Assembly (NCBI GenBank): GCA_027294925.1
Contig: JAPULM010000161.1
Location: forward strand, 1-23,126
Source of the DNA: a bacterium
GTDB lineage: Bacteria; Tectomicrobia; Entotheonellia; Entotheonellales; Entotheonellaceae
DNA length: 23,126 nt
Direction: 5' to 3'
Shown here: positions 6,375 through 15,642 of the stretch, in pieces
Layout of the letters: each line of letters starts with the position of its first letter
How positions within the stretch are numbered: the first letter of the stretch is position 1
Made by a program: the position numbers and the translations under genes
Notes under the pieces: model-generated
Seen by the model: the letters and a program-made list of their open reading frames with translations, nothing else
The model's database searches: none
Told to the model about the DNA's origin: nothing

Positions 6375-7967
6375 GTGTCTTCAATTCATGAGTTTGTCGA
6401 CCGTATTGTTGAGCTTGCTGCTGCAAATGACGGCAAGTCGCTTAGTAAAAATGAGGCTGTGGTACATTGGCAGGAGCTGATTGCTATATTTGCTGAGACA
6501 AGCAAATTTTTGCAGCGTCGTTTTTCGCGTTTGTCTCATGCTCAGCAAACCTTTGTCCTCCAACTTATTGCAGCGTCTGAAGATAACCAATATAGCATAT
6601 TATTACAGGCTTGGGGGCAGGATGCCTCACTGGGTTTTGCCATACGGGTTGAGGCGTTGAAGGTGGCCGCAAAACAAGGGGCAGCTATTGATACGCCTCT
6701 TTATGGCGGTCTTCTAAATGTCTGTCAAATGCTCAACAGTCTGCAACAAGAAAGCGCCACAGCGCTTGCAGATGACGGAAACCTGCAAGCGCACTGGCGG
6801 CATGCGGTTAATCATCTACCGTTAAGCCTGGCGCTAGGTTTGGGACGACAATTAAGTGCTACCCACGCCTCGATTGGCTTGGCGGTGTTGCGTGCCTTGC
6901 TGCCTGCCATGGATGCGCAAGGTACCCCGTCTATCGTGGAAAGCATCGCACAGATTGCTCTGCCGGAGAGCGTTGAGGTATTGCAAGCGTTGCTTACCGA
7001 TAGGCCTAAAAAAGGCCTGCAGAAAATCATAAAAAAGGCCTTGCATCGCCTACGTTCACAAGGGTTGGAAGTTAAAGATCAGAGTCAGCGTTCCCAACCG
7101 GTTGTCATTGGCGCTAGCCATCTGCATCTTGAGAAATGTCTTGCAAGCCATATTGACCCCGAAGGTGACCGCGTCTTATGGATGATTCGTACGAAACCCT
7201 TTGGCGGCTTTAACATTGCCTATCTGGTGATTAATTATGGCAGTGGCATTCAGGCTGCCTATGCTCTGCAAGCCAGCAAGCGTGAATTGCCTCAATTGCT
7301 AGAGCAAGCGCAAGAAAAAGTGCGTTTAATCGAAATTGATCCTGCATATTGTCAACATCAGGTCGCAATGGCGCATCAAATGAATCTTGAGACGCGAACG
7401 CCTGTGCCTGAACAATTTTTTGCTGTGCAGGACATTATTGGTACAACCTCGGAAGTGTTTGACCAAGCCTTCATCTATTCGGTCTTATCCGCGGCGGAGT
7501 TAGAAGAAGCCCGGACCTCCACAGATCATTCGAAAGCTTTGCTGGACTTGCCAGAATTGGCCGGTTGGACATTACCGATGTCTATTGTCCAAAAATATGC
7601 GGACATGATTCGGGAAATTGAAGATAGCCAGATTGTTGTAAGTTCGTCACTCAAAGACGAGCGAATTGGCCAAATCTATGCTCAGGCATCTGAGGAGGTC
7701 TTAGGTGAGGAGGCGCGTCGCATGATGCGTTTGCGGCTCGAAGAGACGGCCTATTATCTGTTCCAGACTGAGCGCCAAGGTGAGGCGTTATGGGCGGTTG
7801 CAGTTGCCGAATCCCTGCAGGCAGCCCCCCCGAGGGGCCAATCACATCCATTTATTGAAGCACTTTTGCAGCGCAGTTTGGAATTGGCCAAAGAGCGTCC
7901 TGGTAGCCGGATAATTCAACCGTTTGCTCAACCTGCACCGGCGAGTGAAAGTCGTCTGATTATCTAG
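6375..7967 (+). CDS. Large helical protein of unknown function, 530 aa
   Basis: GTG start at 6375 with AAGGAT (6364-6369) at good spacing. No catalytic motif is recognised. Residues about 1-225 are a run of amphipathic helices rich in Leu/Ala/Gln that resembles HEAT-type repeat proteins (for example FVLQLIAASEDNQ and VEVLQALLTDRPKKGLQK). A Lys-rich link near 211-230 leads to a mixed segment with predicted strands (about 240-305: RVLWMIRTKPFGGFNIAYLVINYG), then more helices to about 505 and a Pro/Ala-rich tail. There is no signal peptide, so it should be cytoplasmic. It is followed on the same strand by a periplasmic protease and a transporter. The roughly 100-base leader between them holds a hairpin, so co-transcription is possible but not certain. 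The repeat class is my inference from helix pattern. Confidence 0.7.
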   Translation: MSSIHEFVDRIVELAAANDGKSLSKNEAVVHWQELIAIFAETSKFLQRRFSRLSHAQQTFVLQLIAASEDNQYSILLQAWGQDASLGFAIRVEALKVAAKQGAAIDTPLYGGLLNVCQMLNSLQQESATALADDGNLQAHWRHAVNHLPLSLALGLGRQLSATHASIGLAVLRALLPAMDAQGTPSIVESIAQIALPESVEVLQALLTDRPKKGLQKIIKKALHRLRSQGLEVKDQSQRSQPVVIGASHLHLEKCLASHIDPEGDRVLWMIRTKPFGGFNIAYLVINYGSGIQAAYALQASKRELPQLLEQAQEKVRLIEIDPAYCQHQVAMAHQMNLETRTPVPEQFFAVQDIIGTTSEVFDQAFIYSVLSAAELEEARTSTDHSKALLDLPELAGWTLPMSIVQKYADMIREIEDSQIVVSSSLKDERIGQIYAQASEEVLGEEARRMMRLRLEETAYYLFQTERQGEALWAVAVAESLQAAPPRGQSHPFIEALLQRSLELAKERPGSRIIQPFAQPAPASESRLII

Positions 7968-8019
7968 TGACCAATACTCAGGTTGAGGTTCCGTTTTGTC
8001 GCATGGTTAATCGTTGTAC

Positions 8020-8040
8020 GGCAAGCCGTGTTGGCTTGCC
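8020..8040 (+). promoter_or_regulatory. Leader hairpin upstream of the protease gene
   Basis: GGCAAGCC (8020-8027) and GGCTTGCC (8033-8040) form a perfect eight-base stem with a five-base loop. It lies between the stop of the helical protein gene and the protease RBS. It is not followed by a T-run, so a simple intrinsic terminator is unlikely. It may be a processing or attenuation structure. Its presence supports a protease start downstream of it. Confidence 0.4.
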
Positions 8041-8068
8041 TGGCCGTTGTCAATCGAGGAGAGATGTC

Positions 8069-9217
8069 ATGCCGAACTGTGGTTATATAATAGGCCAAGG
8101 GCGTGCACTGATCTGCTTCCTGCAAGATTGGGGGCAGATGACGTTGCGTGCCGTGCTATTAAGCATGTTAATGATGTCTATGGTGCCAAACACCGCTCTA
8201 CGGGCTGAGGAAAATACTCTTTTTTGGACTGAGCAACAGTCCGGACTACAAAACCTGCCTACCTTGCAGTTGCTAAATAACGAGTTAATCGAACTGACTG
8301 ATGCGTTGCTACCCGCTATTGTTAGTCTTCGTGTCTATAGTGAAGAAGACAATAGCAATCTGCCCAAAGGACACCCCGCTACACCAGACAATAAACAGCC
8401 CTACGGGACGGGGAGCGGGTTTATCATCCGATCTGATGGTTTGGTGTTGACCAACCATCATGTGATTGAAAAAGGAACCACCATTGAGGTGCATTTTTAT
8501 AATGGTGATGTTGCCACGGCAACCATTTTAGGGGAAGACCCGATCGGCGATTTGGCATTGCTCCAAATCAAGACGAAGCATCCCTTGCCGGTTGTTCCCC
8601 TAGGTAACTCTTCGGCTCTCAAAGTTGGAGAGTTTGTTGTCGCAATTGGTAGCCCGTTTGGATTCAAGCATACGATAACATTCGGCATTGTCAGTGCTAA
8701 AAAGCGACCTTTACTGCGCTCTGGTGTGGTCGGCGGTTTTATTCAAACCGATGCGTCGATTAACACCGGCAATAGTGGTGGCCCGTTGGTTAACATGAGT
8801 GGCGAAGTTGTCGGGGTGAACACCGCCACGGTGGGAAGCGGCGAATTGGGCTTCGCTATCCCAATTGATGCGGTGAAATCTATTCTTCCGCAGCTCTATC
8901 ATAAAGGTGCGCCTGCACGGGGGTGGCTTGGCGTCCAGATTCGGCCTTTAGAGCTCGATCAGGCGAAAGTGCTAGGGCTTGAAAACTCTTCCGGGGTCTA
9001 TGTCCACGATGTATTGAATGATCAGCCGGCTCAACAAGCCGGTATAAAGGTCGGCGATGTGATTTTGAGGTTTGATGGTAGAGCCATCACATCACCATTT
9101 GACTTGCAAAGCGTCGTATCCGCTACACCGACCGGAAAGACAGTTGAGGTCAGCTTATTAAGAAAACAAACGTTATACACGGTGGAGCTTACCGTTGGTA
9201 TCATGCCGGGCAAATAG
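8069..9217 (+). CDS. HtrA/DegS-like periplasmic serine protease with one PDZ domain
   Basis: Trypsin-like serine endopeptidase for envelope quality control. The start at ATG 8069 (382 aa) is chosen because GAGGAGAG lies just upstream. The frame is open back to 7967, but that stretch contains a hairpin and no RBS. An N-terminal hydrophobic segment (about 24-45, MTLRAVLLSMLMMSMVPNTALRA) is a signal peptide or membrane anchor, and a start at 8138 just before it is possible. The catalytic triad is visible as His131 (TNHHV), Asp161 (GDLALLQI) and Ser236 (NTGNSGGP). A single PDZ domain follows (about 285-378, RGWLGVQI ... QQAGIKVGDVILRFDG), as in DegS or HhoB rather than two-PDZ DegP. A flexible region rich in Asn/Pro/Lys precedes the protease core. 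The MFS gene follows 49 bases later. Confidence 0.93.
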   Translation: MPNCGYIIGQGRALICFLQDWGQMTLRAVLLSMLMMSMVPNTALRAEENTLFWTEQQSGLQNLPTLQLLNNELIELTDALLPAIVSLRVYSEEDNSNLPKGHPATPDNKQPYGTGSGFIIRSDGLVLTNHHVIEKGTTIEVHFYNGDVATATILGEDPIGDLALLQIKTKHPLPVVPLGNSSALKVGEFVVAIGSPFGFKHTITFGIVSAKKRPLLRSGVVGGFIQTDASINTGNSGGPLVNMSGEVVGVNTATVGSGELGFAIPIDAVKSILPQLYHKGAPARGWLGVQIRPLELDQAKVLGLENSSGVYVHDVLNDQPAQQAGIKVGDVILRFDGRAITSPFDLQSVVSATPTGKTVEVSLLRKQTLYTVELTVGIMPGK

Positions 9218-9266
9218 CCGATGACGTATTTCCCCAGGGTTGGTTAACCTTGCAAAGGGCTCAGGT

Positions 9267-10553
9267 ATGACCCCCCGCGCTACCGGCTCTACTTCACGAT
9301 CATTGCCATACCACGAGTTGCCACCCATCTATCATCGATGGAAATGGCGCGTCTTGTTGGGTTTCAGCGGATTTTATCTTTTTCTATACATGGGCCGATT
9401 CAATCTGTGGCCTGTCTCGCCCCTGGTGAAACAAGATCTACAGATCGATCACTATACCCTTGGCTGGATCAATGCCCTACTGCTGTGGGGCTTCATGATC
9501 GGCGATCTTGTCCACGGCCGATTGGCCGAACTTTACGGGCTTCGGCTCTGGGTCATGCTTGGTGCCATTGCGACGACGATTTGCAATTGGGTTGCAAGCC
9601 TGAGTTCTTCAGTGTCTGCCTTGGCCATTACATGGTTGATCAATGGTTTTGTTAATGCGGCATGTTGGAGTCCTGGCATCAGTTTGATTGCCCAATGGTG
9701 GCCGCGGCGGGAAAGGGGTCAAGCCATCGGCATGGTTGGCATGTCGGCAGGTGGTGCGATGCTGCTCATGTGGCTGGTGACAGGATGGGTCGGACAACAG
9801 TTTGGCTGGCGGGCTGCGTTTCGCTATCCCCCATTGCTCATTGCTTGTAGTGGCATCGCCTTTTTTCTTATCGTTCGTGATCGCCCCAGTGACGTTGGTT
9901 TGCCGGAGTATCAGGAAGACGATCCGTTGTCCGCCTCAGCAGAAGCCTCCGGAGCCGGCCATCTAGACGGCTTTGGGCCCTATAAACAACTGTTATCAAA
10001 CAAGCAGTTTCTGCTCGCCTCGCAGGTCAAAGGAATTGAAAATATTGCGCGTTACGGTTTGACCACCTGGACGCCGCTGTATTACGTTGAGGCAGCAGGA
10101 CTAGACATCAAAACCAGCATCTTGTTTACCATGGCCTTGCCTTTGGGCTATTTAGTGGCGCCATTATGTGCTGGCCTCGTCTCTGATCGGCTCCTCCATA
10201 GCGCTCGTCGACCCATGGTCATGTTGTCCGCAGCGGTTAGCGCCATCGCTCTAGTCGGCATCGCAATTATACCGCCAAGCAGTGTATATATCGGTGCGAT
10301 GTTATTACTGATCGGTGGTTTTGCTATGAGTTTGTCGCCGATGGCTGCTATGGCCGTAGATATCGCCGGACGTCATCTATCAGGAACAGCTTCGGGAATT
10401 TTAGATGCGCATGGTTATTTTTATGCCGGTCTACAAGCTGTCGCCTTCGGGATTTTGCTGGATATGAGTGGCAGTCCCTGGCCGTTGGTGTTTTTGTTCA
10501 TGGCAGGCTCACGTGTACTGTGTGGTGTTTTAATTTTTTTTGTCAAGGTTTGA
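9267..10553 (+). CDS. MFS transporter, organophosphate:Pi antiporter-like
   Basis: Inner-membrane permease of about 429 residues with roughly twelve hydrophobic spans. The GFYLFLYMGRFNLWPVSPLV first span and an INGFVNAACWSPGISLIAQWWPRRERGQAIGM loop resemble the OPA (GlpT/UhpT) branch of the major facilitator superfamily, which exchanges phosphorylated sugars or glycerol-3-phosphate for phosphate. The substrate is not established. The first cytoplasmic loop has the shape of the MFS motif (LVHGRLAELYGLRLW). The ATG at 9267 is preceded by AAAGGG at seven bases. A TTG at 9240 in the same frame lacks an RBS. It follows the protease gene by 49 bases in the same direction, so it may be co-transcribed with it. 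The C-terminus is FFVKV, close to the end of the twelfth span. Confidence 0.85.
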   Translation: MTPRATGSTSRSLPYHELPPIYHRWKWRVLLGFSGFYLFLYMGRFNLWPVSPLVKQDLQIDHYTLGWINALLLWGFMIGDLVHGRLAELYGLRLWVMLGAIATTICNWVASLSSSVSALAITWLINGFVNAACWSPGISLIAQWWPRRERGQAIGMVGMSAGGAMLLMWLVTGWVGQQFGWRAAFRYPPLLIACSGIAFFLIVRDRPSDVGLPEYQEDDPLSASAEASGAGHLDGFGPYKQLLSNKQFLLASQVKGIENIARYGLTTWTPLYYVEAAGLDIKTSILFTMALPLGYLVAPLCAGLVSDRLLHSARRPMVMLSAAVSAIALVGIAIIPPSSVYIGAMLLLIGGFAMSLSPMAAMAVDIAGRHLSGTASGILDAHGYFYAGLQAVAFGILLDMSGSPWPLVFLFMAGSRVLCGVLIFFVKV

Positions 10554-10597
10554 GAATTCTCTTGTCGCTGGAAAGAGGTCAGTTTGCCGGCCTGAGG

Positions 10598-11065
10598 TTA
10601 TCTTATGCAGGAACTTGTGGTGCTACTCGTGCAGCGATAAATCCCCTCAGGTGTGACGATGACTTGAGCGCCTCTCATCGGCGCCTCGACACCAGCGACG
10701 GAAAATCGTACTGAGTAGTCATCTGCGTAACTGTCTCCATCGTGGTCGGCCGTTGTGTATCTGATTAGGAAAAAAGGAGGTGAACCGGGCAGTGTTCCGC
10801 CATTTGGGTTTACGAACATGGTTAACGTCGCGTAATTTGTGATGCTCGCTTGGTCAGGGTAGCTATTTGCAATAGAAAAGGCTGCAAAAGAAGCGAATGC
10901 CGTCCGGATACTTTCGCCGCTGGCGACAGTTGCGGCCACCCGGGACTTATTGCGCTGGGAAAAGAAATTAGGCACCGCAATGGCAGCGAGAATGCCGATT
11001 ATTGAGGTGGCGATCATCAGTTCGATTAGGGTAAAGCCAGCCTCGTTGTGCCAATTGCTCTTCAA
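10598..11065 (-). CDS. Type IV prepilin-like protein (orphan pilin/pseudopilin)
   Basis: 155 residues starting at TTG 11065, which has GAAGGA seven bases upstream. A TTG five codons earlier has no RBS. The leader MKSNWHNEAG ends in Gly10 and is followed by Phe11-Thr-Leu-Ile-Glu15, the type III prepilin peptidase site with the obligate Glu at mature position 5. The N-terminal helix FTLIELMIATSIIGILAAIAVPNF anchors the subunit before assembly. The globular part carries DHDGDSYADD (107-116), a calcium-loop-like pattern, and a C-terminal pair Cys145/Cys153 likely to form a disulfide loop, as in the pilin D-region. No pilus assembly genes (pilB, pilC, pilQ) are in the window, so assembly must be encoded elsewhere. 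The length is between minor pseudopilin and major pilin. Confidence 0.9.
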   Translation of the reverse strand: MKSNWHNEAGFTLIELMIATSIIGILAAIAVPNFFSQRNKSRVAATVASGESIRTAFASFAAFSIANSYPDQASITNYATLTMFVNPNGGTLPGSPPFFLIRYTTADHDGDSYADDYSVRFSVAGVEAPMRGAQVIVTPEGIYRCTSSTTSSCIR

Positions 11066-11300
11066 TACAAGATCCTTCAATTGTATATAGTCGTTGCTGG
11101 CATAATCGTCAAGTTGGACGAAAAACTTGAAGCACGGCAGATCATTCTCAGTAGAAACTGCTCACCTCACTATAATCACGGTAATGTTTTCAACAACGAC
11201 AAAAATCTACCCATCACCTTGCGATACCTTATGAAACAACGTATGCTCTTGAGGATTAATAACTTCTAATTTAATCATCGTCTAAGGGGAGATTGACCCC

Positions 11301-13553
11301 ATGCCCAGCGGTAATGGCCACTCTCCGTCATCACGCCTTCTCATTGTCTCAAACCGTCTGCCTATCACCATCAATGCAGATTCTGACGGCGAGTTAAGTT
11401 TCGAAAAGAGCGCCGGAGGCCTGGCTTCTGCTTTGGCTCAAACGCATCGCGATATGCCAAGTCTCTGGATTGGTTGGCCGGGCAGTCACTTTCGAACGGT
11501 TGCAATACGTCAGCGGGTCGAGGAAATATTGAGGCGTGAGCATGCTTGCGTACCTGTATTTCTAAGCGCCCGCTCGATTCAGCGTTATTATCATGGTTTT
11601 AGTAATCGGGCTTTGTGGCCGTTGTTTCATTCCTTTCAGACCTATTTTGCTTACGACGATGATGAATGGGAAGCCTATGTGAACGCCAACCAGATGTTTT
11701 GTGAGGCTGTCCTGCAGGAAGCGCGTGGCGATGAGATCATCTGGGTTCACGATTATCACCTTTTTTTACTTCCCGGTATGCTGCGGCAACACCTTCCCCA
11801 AGCACGCATCGGTTTTTTTCTCCACACCCCGTTTCCATCTTCTGAAATGTTTCGAGTCCTGCCATGTCGTGAAGCGGTGCTTGTCGGTTTGTTAGGGGCG
11901 GATTTGATTGGCTTTCAGACGTTCAGTTATATGCAAAATTTTCTCTGGGCCGCCTATCGGGTTTTGGGCATCGATGCCGAAACCGGCTATCTTTCCTATG
12001 GCGGCCGCCAAGTCGCCTTTGAGGTCCATCCGATTGCTATTGATCCGCAGCAATTTCTAAATGCAATCCATAACGATCCTTCGACACGAGAAGAAATTAA
12101 CCGGCTTGACGAGAGTGTTGGGCAACGGAAACTTTTATTGGGCATGGATCGGCTTGATTACTCAAAAGGCATTCCTGCCCGTCTCCGTGCATACCAACGA
12201 TTTCTTCAAACACATTCGGAATGGCACGAACGTGTTACGCTCATCCAAATTGCAGTTCCGTCGCGTGAGAAGGTTTTGGCCTATCAAGAGTTAAAGCGTC
12301 AAGTGGATGCGTTGGTTGGTGAAATTAATGGTGTTTTTGGCACGACCACCTGGACACCGGTGCAATATGTGCATCGCAACCTCCCCTTTGCTCAAATTTG
12401 CGCCTTACTGCATCGTGCGGATGTGGCTTTGGTTACGCCGCTGCGCGATGGTATGAATTTAATTGCCAAGGAATACGTCGCCTGCCAAGAAGATAAGCCC
12501 GGTGCGCTTATCCTCAGCGAGTTTGCTGGCGCCTCGTCAGAAATGGGGGAGGCATTTTTTGTTAACCCCTACGATGAGGAAGGTATGGCTGTACGGATAC
12601 ATGAAGTTCTCACGTTACCGAATGATGTGCTGCTGGAGCGCATGGCGGCATTGCATCATCGGATTCTCATTTATACGATCAACCGATGGTCTAAACGATT
12701 TATACATGCTCTAGAAACGATCCAGCATGTCAAACGGGCGCCACTGCTCATTTCTTGTGGACGGCAGCAGATGTTAGATGCCTATAAGCAAGCCGATCGG
12801 CGGCTGATTTTGTTGGATTACGATGGAACGTTGACCCCGTTGGTCCATCTACCGCATCGCGCCGCGCCTACTCATACCGTCCTTCAGACACTTAGCGCTC
12901 TGCAAGATCAGTCCGCTAATGTCGTGGTCGTATTCAGCGGCCGTCGGCGTGATAATATGCAGGAATGGTTTGAGGATAGTGGTTGTTGCCTCGTTGCGGA
13001 ACATGGTGCCTGGTTGCGGGGCGGTGTTGATGCGCCATGGCGTTTGACGCTACCTGAACTCAAAAACGATTGGAAAGCAACCATACGTCCCATTTTGGAA
13101 CGTATGGTCGAACAAACGCCTGGCTCGTTGTTGGAAGAAAAGGAGTTTTCCATCGTCTGGCATTACCGGTTGGCCGATCCCGAGTTTGCCTTGTGGCAGG
13201 CTCGTGAGCTCAGCAGTCAACTGCAAGGTATGCTGGCCGGAACGGGGTTGCATGTCCAAAGTCGTCATAAAGGTGTTGAAGTCAAGTGGGCAGAGGTTGA
13301 CAAAGCCATTGCTGCTCATTATTTCTTGGACACTGTCCAACCTTTGGATTTTGTCTTGGCTATTGGGGATGACCGCATGGATGAAGAGTTGTATAGCGTT
13401 GTTCCGCCAGATCAGTGGACGGTCAAAGTGGGCACCGCTCCCTCCGTTGCACAGTTTGCGCTTGCAGGGCCGGCTGATGTGCTGGAGCTTTTGCAGGAAC
13501 TGACGAGTTTGGGAAATAACTGCAGCAGGCTTGCCGACCGGATCAATAGGTAG
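11301..13553 (+). CDS. Bifunctional trehalose-6-phosphate synthase/phosphatase
   Basis: OtsA-OtsB fusion, 750 aa, making trehalose from UDP-glucose and glucose-6-phosphate in two steps in one cytoplasmic protein. The N-terminal GT20 synthase spans about 12-478 and shows [18 protein letters not shown] (150-159), His175 in HTPFP, the nucleotide-phosphate residues Arg284 and Lys289 in MDRLDYSKG, and Asp383 in [13 protein letters not shown]. The C-terminal HAD phosphatase (about 500-735) has the nucleophile Asp506 and acid/base Asp508 in [10 protein letters not shown], a substrate loop SGRRR, Lys658-type residues in RHKGVEVKW, and metal ligands Asp690/Asp691 in AIGDDRMDE. All key residues look intact. 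The ATG at 11301 follows AAGGGGAG. The gene stands alone, so osmotic or stress regulation is plausible but not shown. Confidence 0.96.
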   Translation: MPSGNGHSPSSRLLIVSNRLPITINADSDGELSFEKSAGGLASALAQTHRDMPSLWIGWPGSHFRTVAIRQRVEEILRREHACVPVFLSARSIQRYYHGFSNRALWPLFHSFQTYFAYDDDEWEAYVNANQMFCEAVLQEARGDEIIWVHDYHLFLLPGMLRQHLPQARIGFFLHTPFPSSEMFRVLPCREAVLVGLLGADLIGFQTFSYMQNFLWAAYRVLGIDAETGYLSYGGRQVAFEVHPIAIDPQQFLNAIHNDPSTREEINRLDESVGQRKLLLGMDRLDYSKGIPARLRAYQRFLQTHSEWHERVTLIQIAVPSREKVLAYQELKRQVDALVGEINGVFGTTTWTPVQYVHRNLPFAQICALLHRADVALVTPLRDGMNLIAKEYVACQEDKPGALILSEFAGASSEMGEAFFVNPYDEEGMAVRIHEVLTLPNDVLLERMAALHHRILIYTINRWSKRFIHALETIQHVKRAPLLISCGRQQMLDAYKQADRRLILLDYDGTLTPLVHLPHRAAPTHTVLQTLSALQDQSANVVVVFSGRRRDNMQEWFEDSGCCLVAEHGAWLRGGVDAPWRLTLPELKNDWKATIRPILERMVEQTPGSLLEEKEFSIVWHYRLADPEFALWQARELSSQLQGMLAGTGLHVQSRHKGVEVKWAEVDKAIAAHYFLDTVQPLDFVLAIGDDRMDEELYSVVPPDQWTVKVGTAPSVAQFALAGPADVLELLQELTSLGNNCSRLADRINR

Positions 13554-13610
13554 GACCAGGAAGGCTTGGAAAACACCTAGCGCATCGGCAATAGAAGAGC
13601 TAAAAAGTGG

Positions 13611-13639
13611 TTGACAAGTGGTGTTAGAGGCGCTATAGT
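13611..13639 (+). promoter_or_regulatory. Near-consensus sigma70 promoter of the ABC permease operon
   Basis: TTGACA (13611-13616, perfect) and TATAGT (13634-13639, five of six) are separated by exactly 17 bases. This is the strongest promoter match in the window. The -10 is flanked by GTGGTG (13618-13623) and CACCAC (13641-13646), which form an inverted repeat that could bind a repressor. The first permease ATG is about 100 bases downstream. Confidence 0.72.
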
Positions 13640-13745
13640 GCACCACCTTTTTGAAGCTGTCAACTGATGTTGTGTTTTCACCTGTTGCCCGGTTTGCTGT
13701 TATCGCAAGTTAAATGACCTTAATCGCTACAGGGAGGAAGTTCCA

Positions 13746-14702
13746 ATGGGGCAATACCTTATCAAACGTGTACTCCTCATGGTCCCGACCCTGTTGGGGG
13801 CTGCCCTACTTGTTTTCCTTTTGATGTCCATTATTCCCGGTGACATCGCCTTGCTCATCATCGGGGGTGATCAAGGCGGTGAGATTGATCCCGTTGAGCT
13901 GGCCAATTTGCGTGAGCAATTAGGCCTCAACCGTCCTCTGTGGTTGCAATTTCTTTCCTGGCTTTGGGGGGTTGTCCGCTTTGACTTTGGCGAGTCTTTA
14001 TGGACCGGTGAGCCTGTCCTGCATGAGTTGCTCATTCGTTTGCCATTAACCCTAGAGATTGCCATTGCGGCGACCATTGTGTCCACCCTTATCGCCCTGC
14101 CGCTCGGTACGATCGCTGCGATCCGCCAGGATTCTTGGGTGGATTATGCGGTGCGGGTGATAAGCATTGGTGGCTTAGCCATTCCCTCGTTTTGGACCGG
14201 GATCATGATTATTCTCTTCCTGGTGATCTTTTTTGAATGGGGGCCGCCGCTGGAATTTGTTTCACTGCTGGACGATCCCTGGGAGAATTTCAAACAGTTA
14301 GTGTGGCCGATTGTAAGTGTTGGCTATCGTTATGCGGCGGTGACCACCCGCATGACACGTTCGACGGTGTTGGAAGTGATGCGTGAAGACTACATTCGTA
14401 CGGCCTGGGCCAAAGGTTTACAAGAACGTGTTGTGGTTGTTAAACATACGTTGAAAAATGCCTTGTTGCCGGTGATCACGATCATTGGTACTGAATTCGC
14501 CTTCCTGATCGGTGGCTTGGTGGTGACGGAAACAGTCTTTACCTTGAACGGTGTCGGTAGCTTTGTGGTCGATGCGATTGCCCACCGAGACATTCCGGTG
14601 GTGCAGACCCTGGTATTATGCACCGCATTCACCTTTGTCTTCGTGAATCTGGTTATTGATTTGATGTATAGCTGGTTTGATCCAAGGATAAGCTACCGTT
14701 AG
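13746..14702 (+). CDS. Peptide-type ABC transporter permease (DppB-like)
   Basis: Inner-membrane permease subunit, 318 residues, about six spans, of the Dpp/Opp importer class. It starts MGQYLIKRVLLMVPTLLGAALLVFLL, then LREQLGLNRPLWLQFLSWLWGVVRFDFGESL, both typical of DppB/OppB. The ATPase-contact (EAA) loop is about 214-240, EDYIRTAWAKGLQERVVVVKHTLKNALLP. AGGGAGGAAG precedes the ATG by about seven bases. It ends in tandem stops TAG TAG. It is followed 13 bases later by the second permease, forming one operon under the promoter at 13611. No DppD/F ATPase genes and no solute-binding gene lie directly in the operon. Two paralogous binding proteins lie several kilobases downstream. The substrate (peptides, opines or other small molecules) is unknown. 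Confidence 0.93.
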   Translation: MGQYLIKRVLLMVPTLLGAALLVFLLMSIIPGDIALLIIGGDQGGEIDPVELANLREQLGLNRPLWLQFLSWLWGVVRFDFGESLWTGEPVLHELLIRLPLTLEIAIAATIVSTLIALPLGTIAAIRQDSWVDYAVRVISIGGLAIPSFWTGIMIILFLVIFFEWGPPLEFVSLLDDPWENFKQLVWPIVSVGYRYAAVTTRMTRSTVLEVMREDYIRTAWAKGLQERVVVVKHTLKNALLPVITIIGTEFAFLIGGLVVTETVFTLNGVGSFVVDAIAHRDIPVVQTLVLCTAFTFVFVNLVIDLMYSWFDPRISYR

Positions 14703-14715
14703 TAGGGAGGAAAAG

Positions 14716-15621
14716 ATGGCTGTTGCAGCTCAAGACCCACGCATGGTAGAGGACAGTCACGTTACGTCGGAAAACACGACCTGGGCGGCGGTCCGTAAGT
14801 TTATTATCACCAAACCCCTGGGGGCGATTGGTGGAGCGGTTATTGTGCTGCTCATTTTTACCGCTATTTTTGCCCCTGCTTTGGCTCCCTATGATGTCTA
14901 TGAGCTGGACCAGTCTTTGCAGTTCGGTGCGCCCAATCTTTCGCATTGGTTCGGGTCGGATGAATTCGGGCGAGACTTGCTCAGTCGTATTATCTTGGGG
15001 GCGCGGATCGCCATGTTGATCGGCTTTAGCGCCTCCTTCCTGGGGGCCACCACCGGCGCCTTTATAGGTGTTGTGAGCGCCTATACGGGCGGCCGCACCG
15101 ATCTCTATGTACAGCGTGTGATGGATGTTATACTCGCTTTCCCACTACTTATTCTCGCCCTAGCGATTATCTCGGTACTGGGTCGTTCCGTCCCCAATCT
15201 CATTCTGGCCATTGCGGTCCCTTTGGTGCCGCGTACTGCTCGTATTGTGCGCTCCAGCGCCTTGGCGGCTAAAGAGCATGTGTATGTCGAGGCTGCACGG
15301 GCGGTTGGCAGTTCGCATTCACGGATCATGATGCGTCACATCGTGCCCAATATTTTGGCGCCCTATTTGATTGTGTTGACGGCGACATTGGGCAGCGCCA
15401 TTTTGACCGAAGCATCATTGAGTTTTTTAGGTTTGGGCACTGCAGAGCCGACGCCTTCGTGGGGCCTAATGCTTTCCGGAGGCGCACCGCTGTATGCCGA
15501 AAAGGCTCCCTGGGTGGCGATTTTCCCCGGCCTTGCGATCAGTACGGCGGTGTTTGGTTTTAATCTGTTTGGTGATTCTCTGCGTGACGCGCTTGATCCT
15601 CGGCTGCGGCACCGGTCTTAG
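14716..15621 (+). CDS. Peptide-type ABC transporter permease (DppC-like)
   Basis: Second permease subunit, 301 residues. An N-terminal cytoplasmic tail and KPLGAIGGAVIVLLIFTAIFAPALAPYD lead into the family motif FGSDEFGRDLLSRI (79-92), the hallmark of DppC/OppC. The EAA loop is VEAARAVGSSHSRIMMRHIVPNILAP (191-216), the ATPase contact. The remaining spans follow and the protein ends RDALDPRLRHRS, the usual DppC tail. GGGAGG six bases upstream supports the ATG at 14716. It is translated directly after the DppB-like gene. A strong hairpin follows at 15643, so the two-gene transcript probably ends there and the ATPases come from another locus. Confidence 0.94.
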   Translation: MAVAAQDPRMVEDSHVTSENTTWAAVRKFIITKPLGAIGGAVIVLLIFTAIFAPALAPYDVYELDQSLQFGAPNLSHWFGSDEFGRDLLSRIILGARIAMLIGFSASFLGATTGAFIGVVSAYTGGRTDLYVQRVMDVILAFPLLILALAIISVLGRSVPNLILAIAVPLVPRTARIVRSSALAAKEHVYVEAARAVGSSHSRIMMRHIVPNILAPYLIVLTATLGSAILTEASLSFLGLGTAEPTPSWGLMLSGGAPLYAEKAPWVAIFPGLAISTAVFGFNLFGDSLRDALDPRLRHRS

Positions 15622-15642
15622 CACAACGCCGCAGGTCGTCTG

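Noticed and set aside
7003..7045. AGGCC-rich inverted repeats inside the large helical protein gene
   Set aside because: The repeats fall in coding sequence (Lys-rich linker) and are short; likely codon-driven.
13050..13646. 198-residue open frame on the - strand opposite the trehalose gene
   Set aside because: The + strand carries intact phosphatase motifs across the whole stretch; the antisense frame shows no recognisable domain or RBS.
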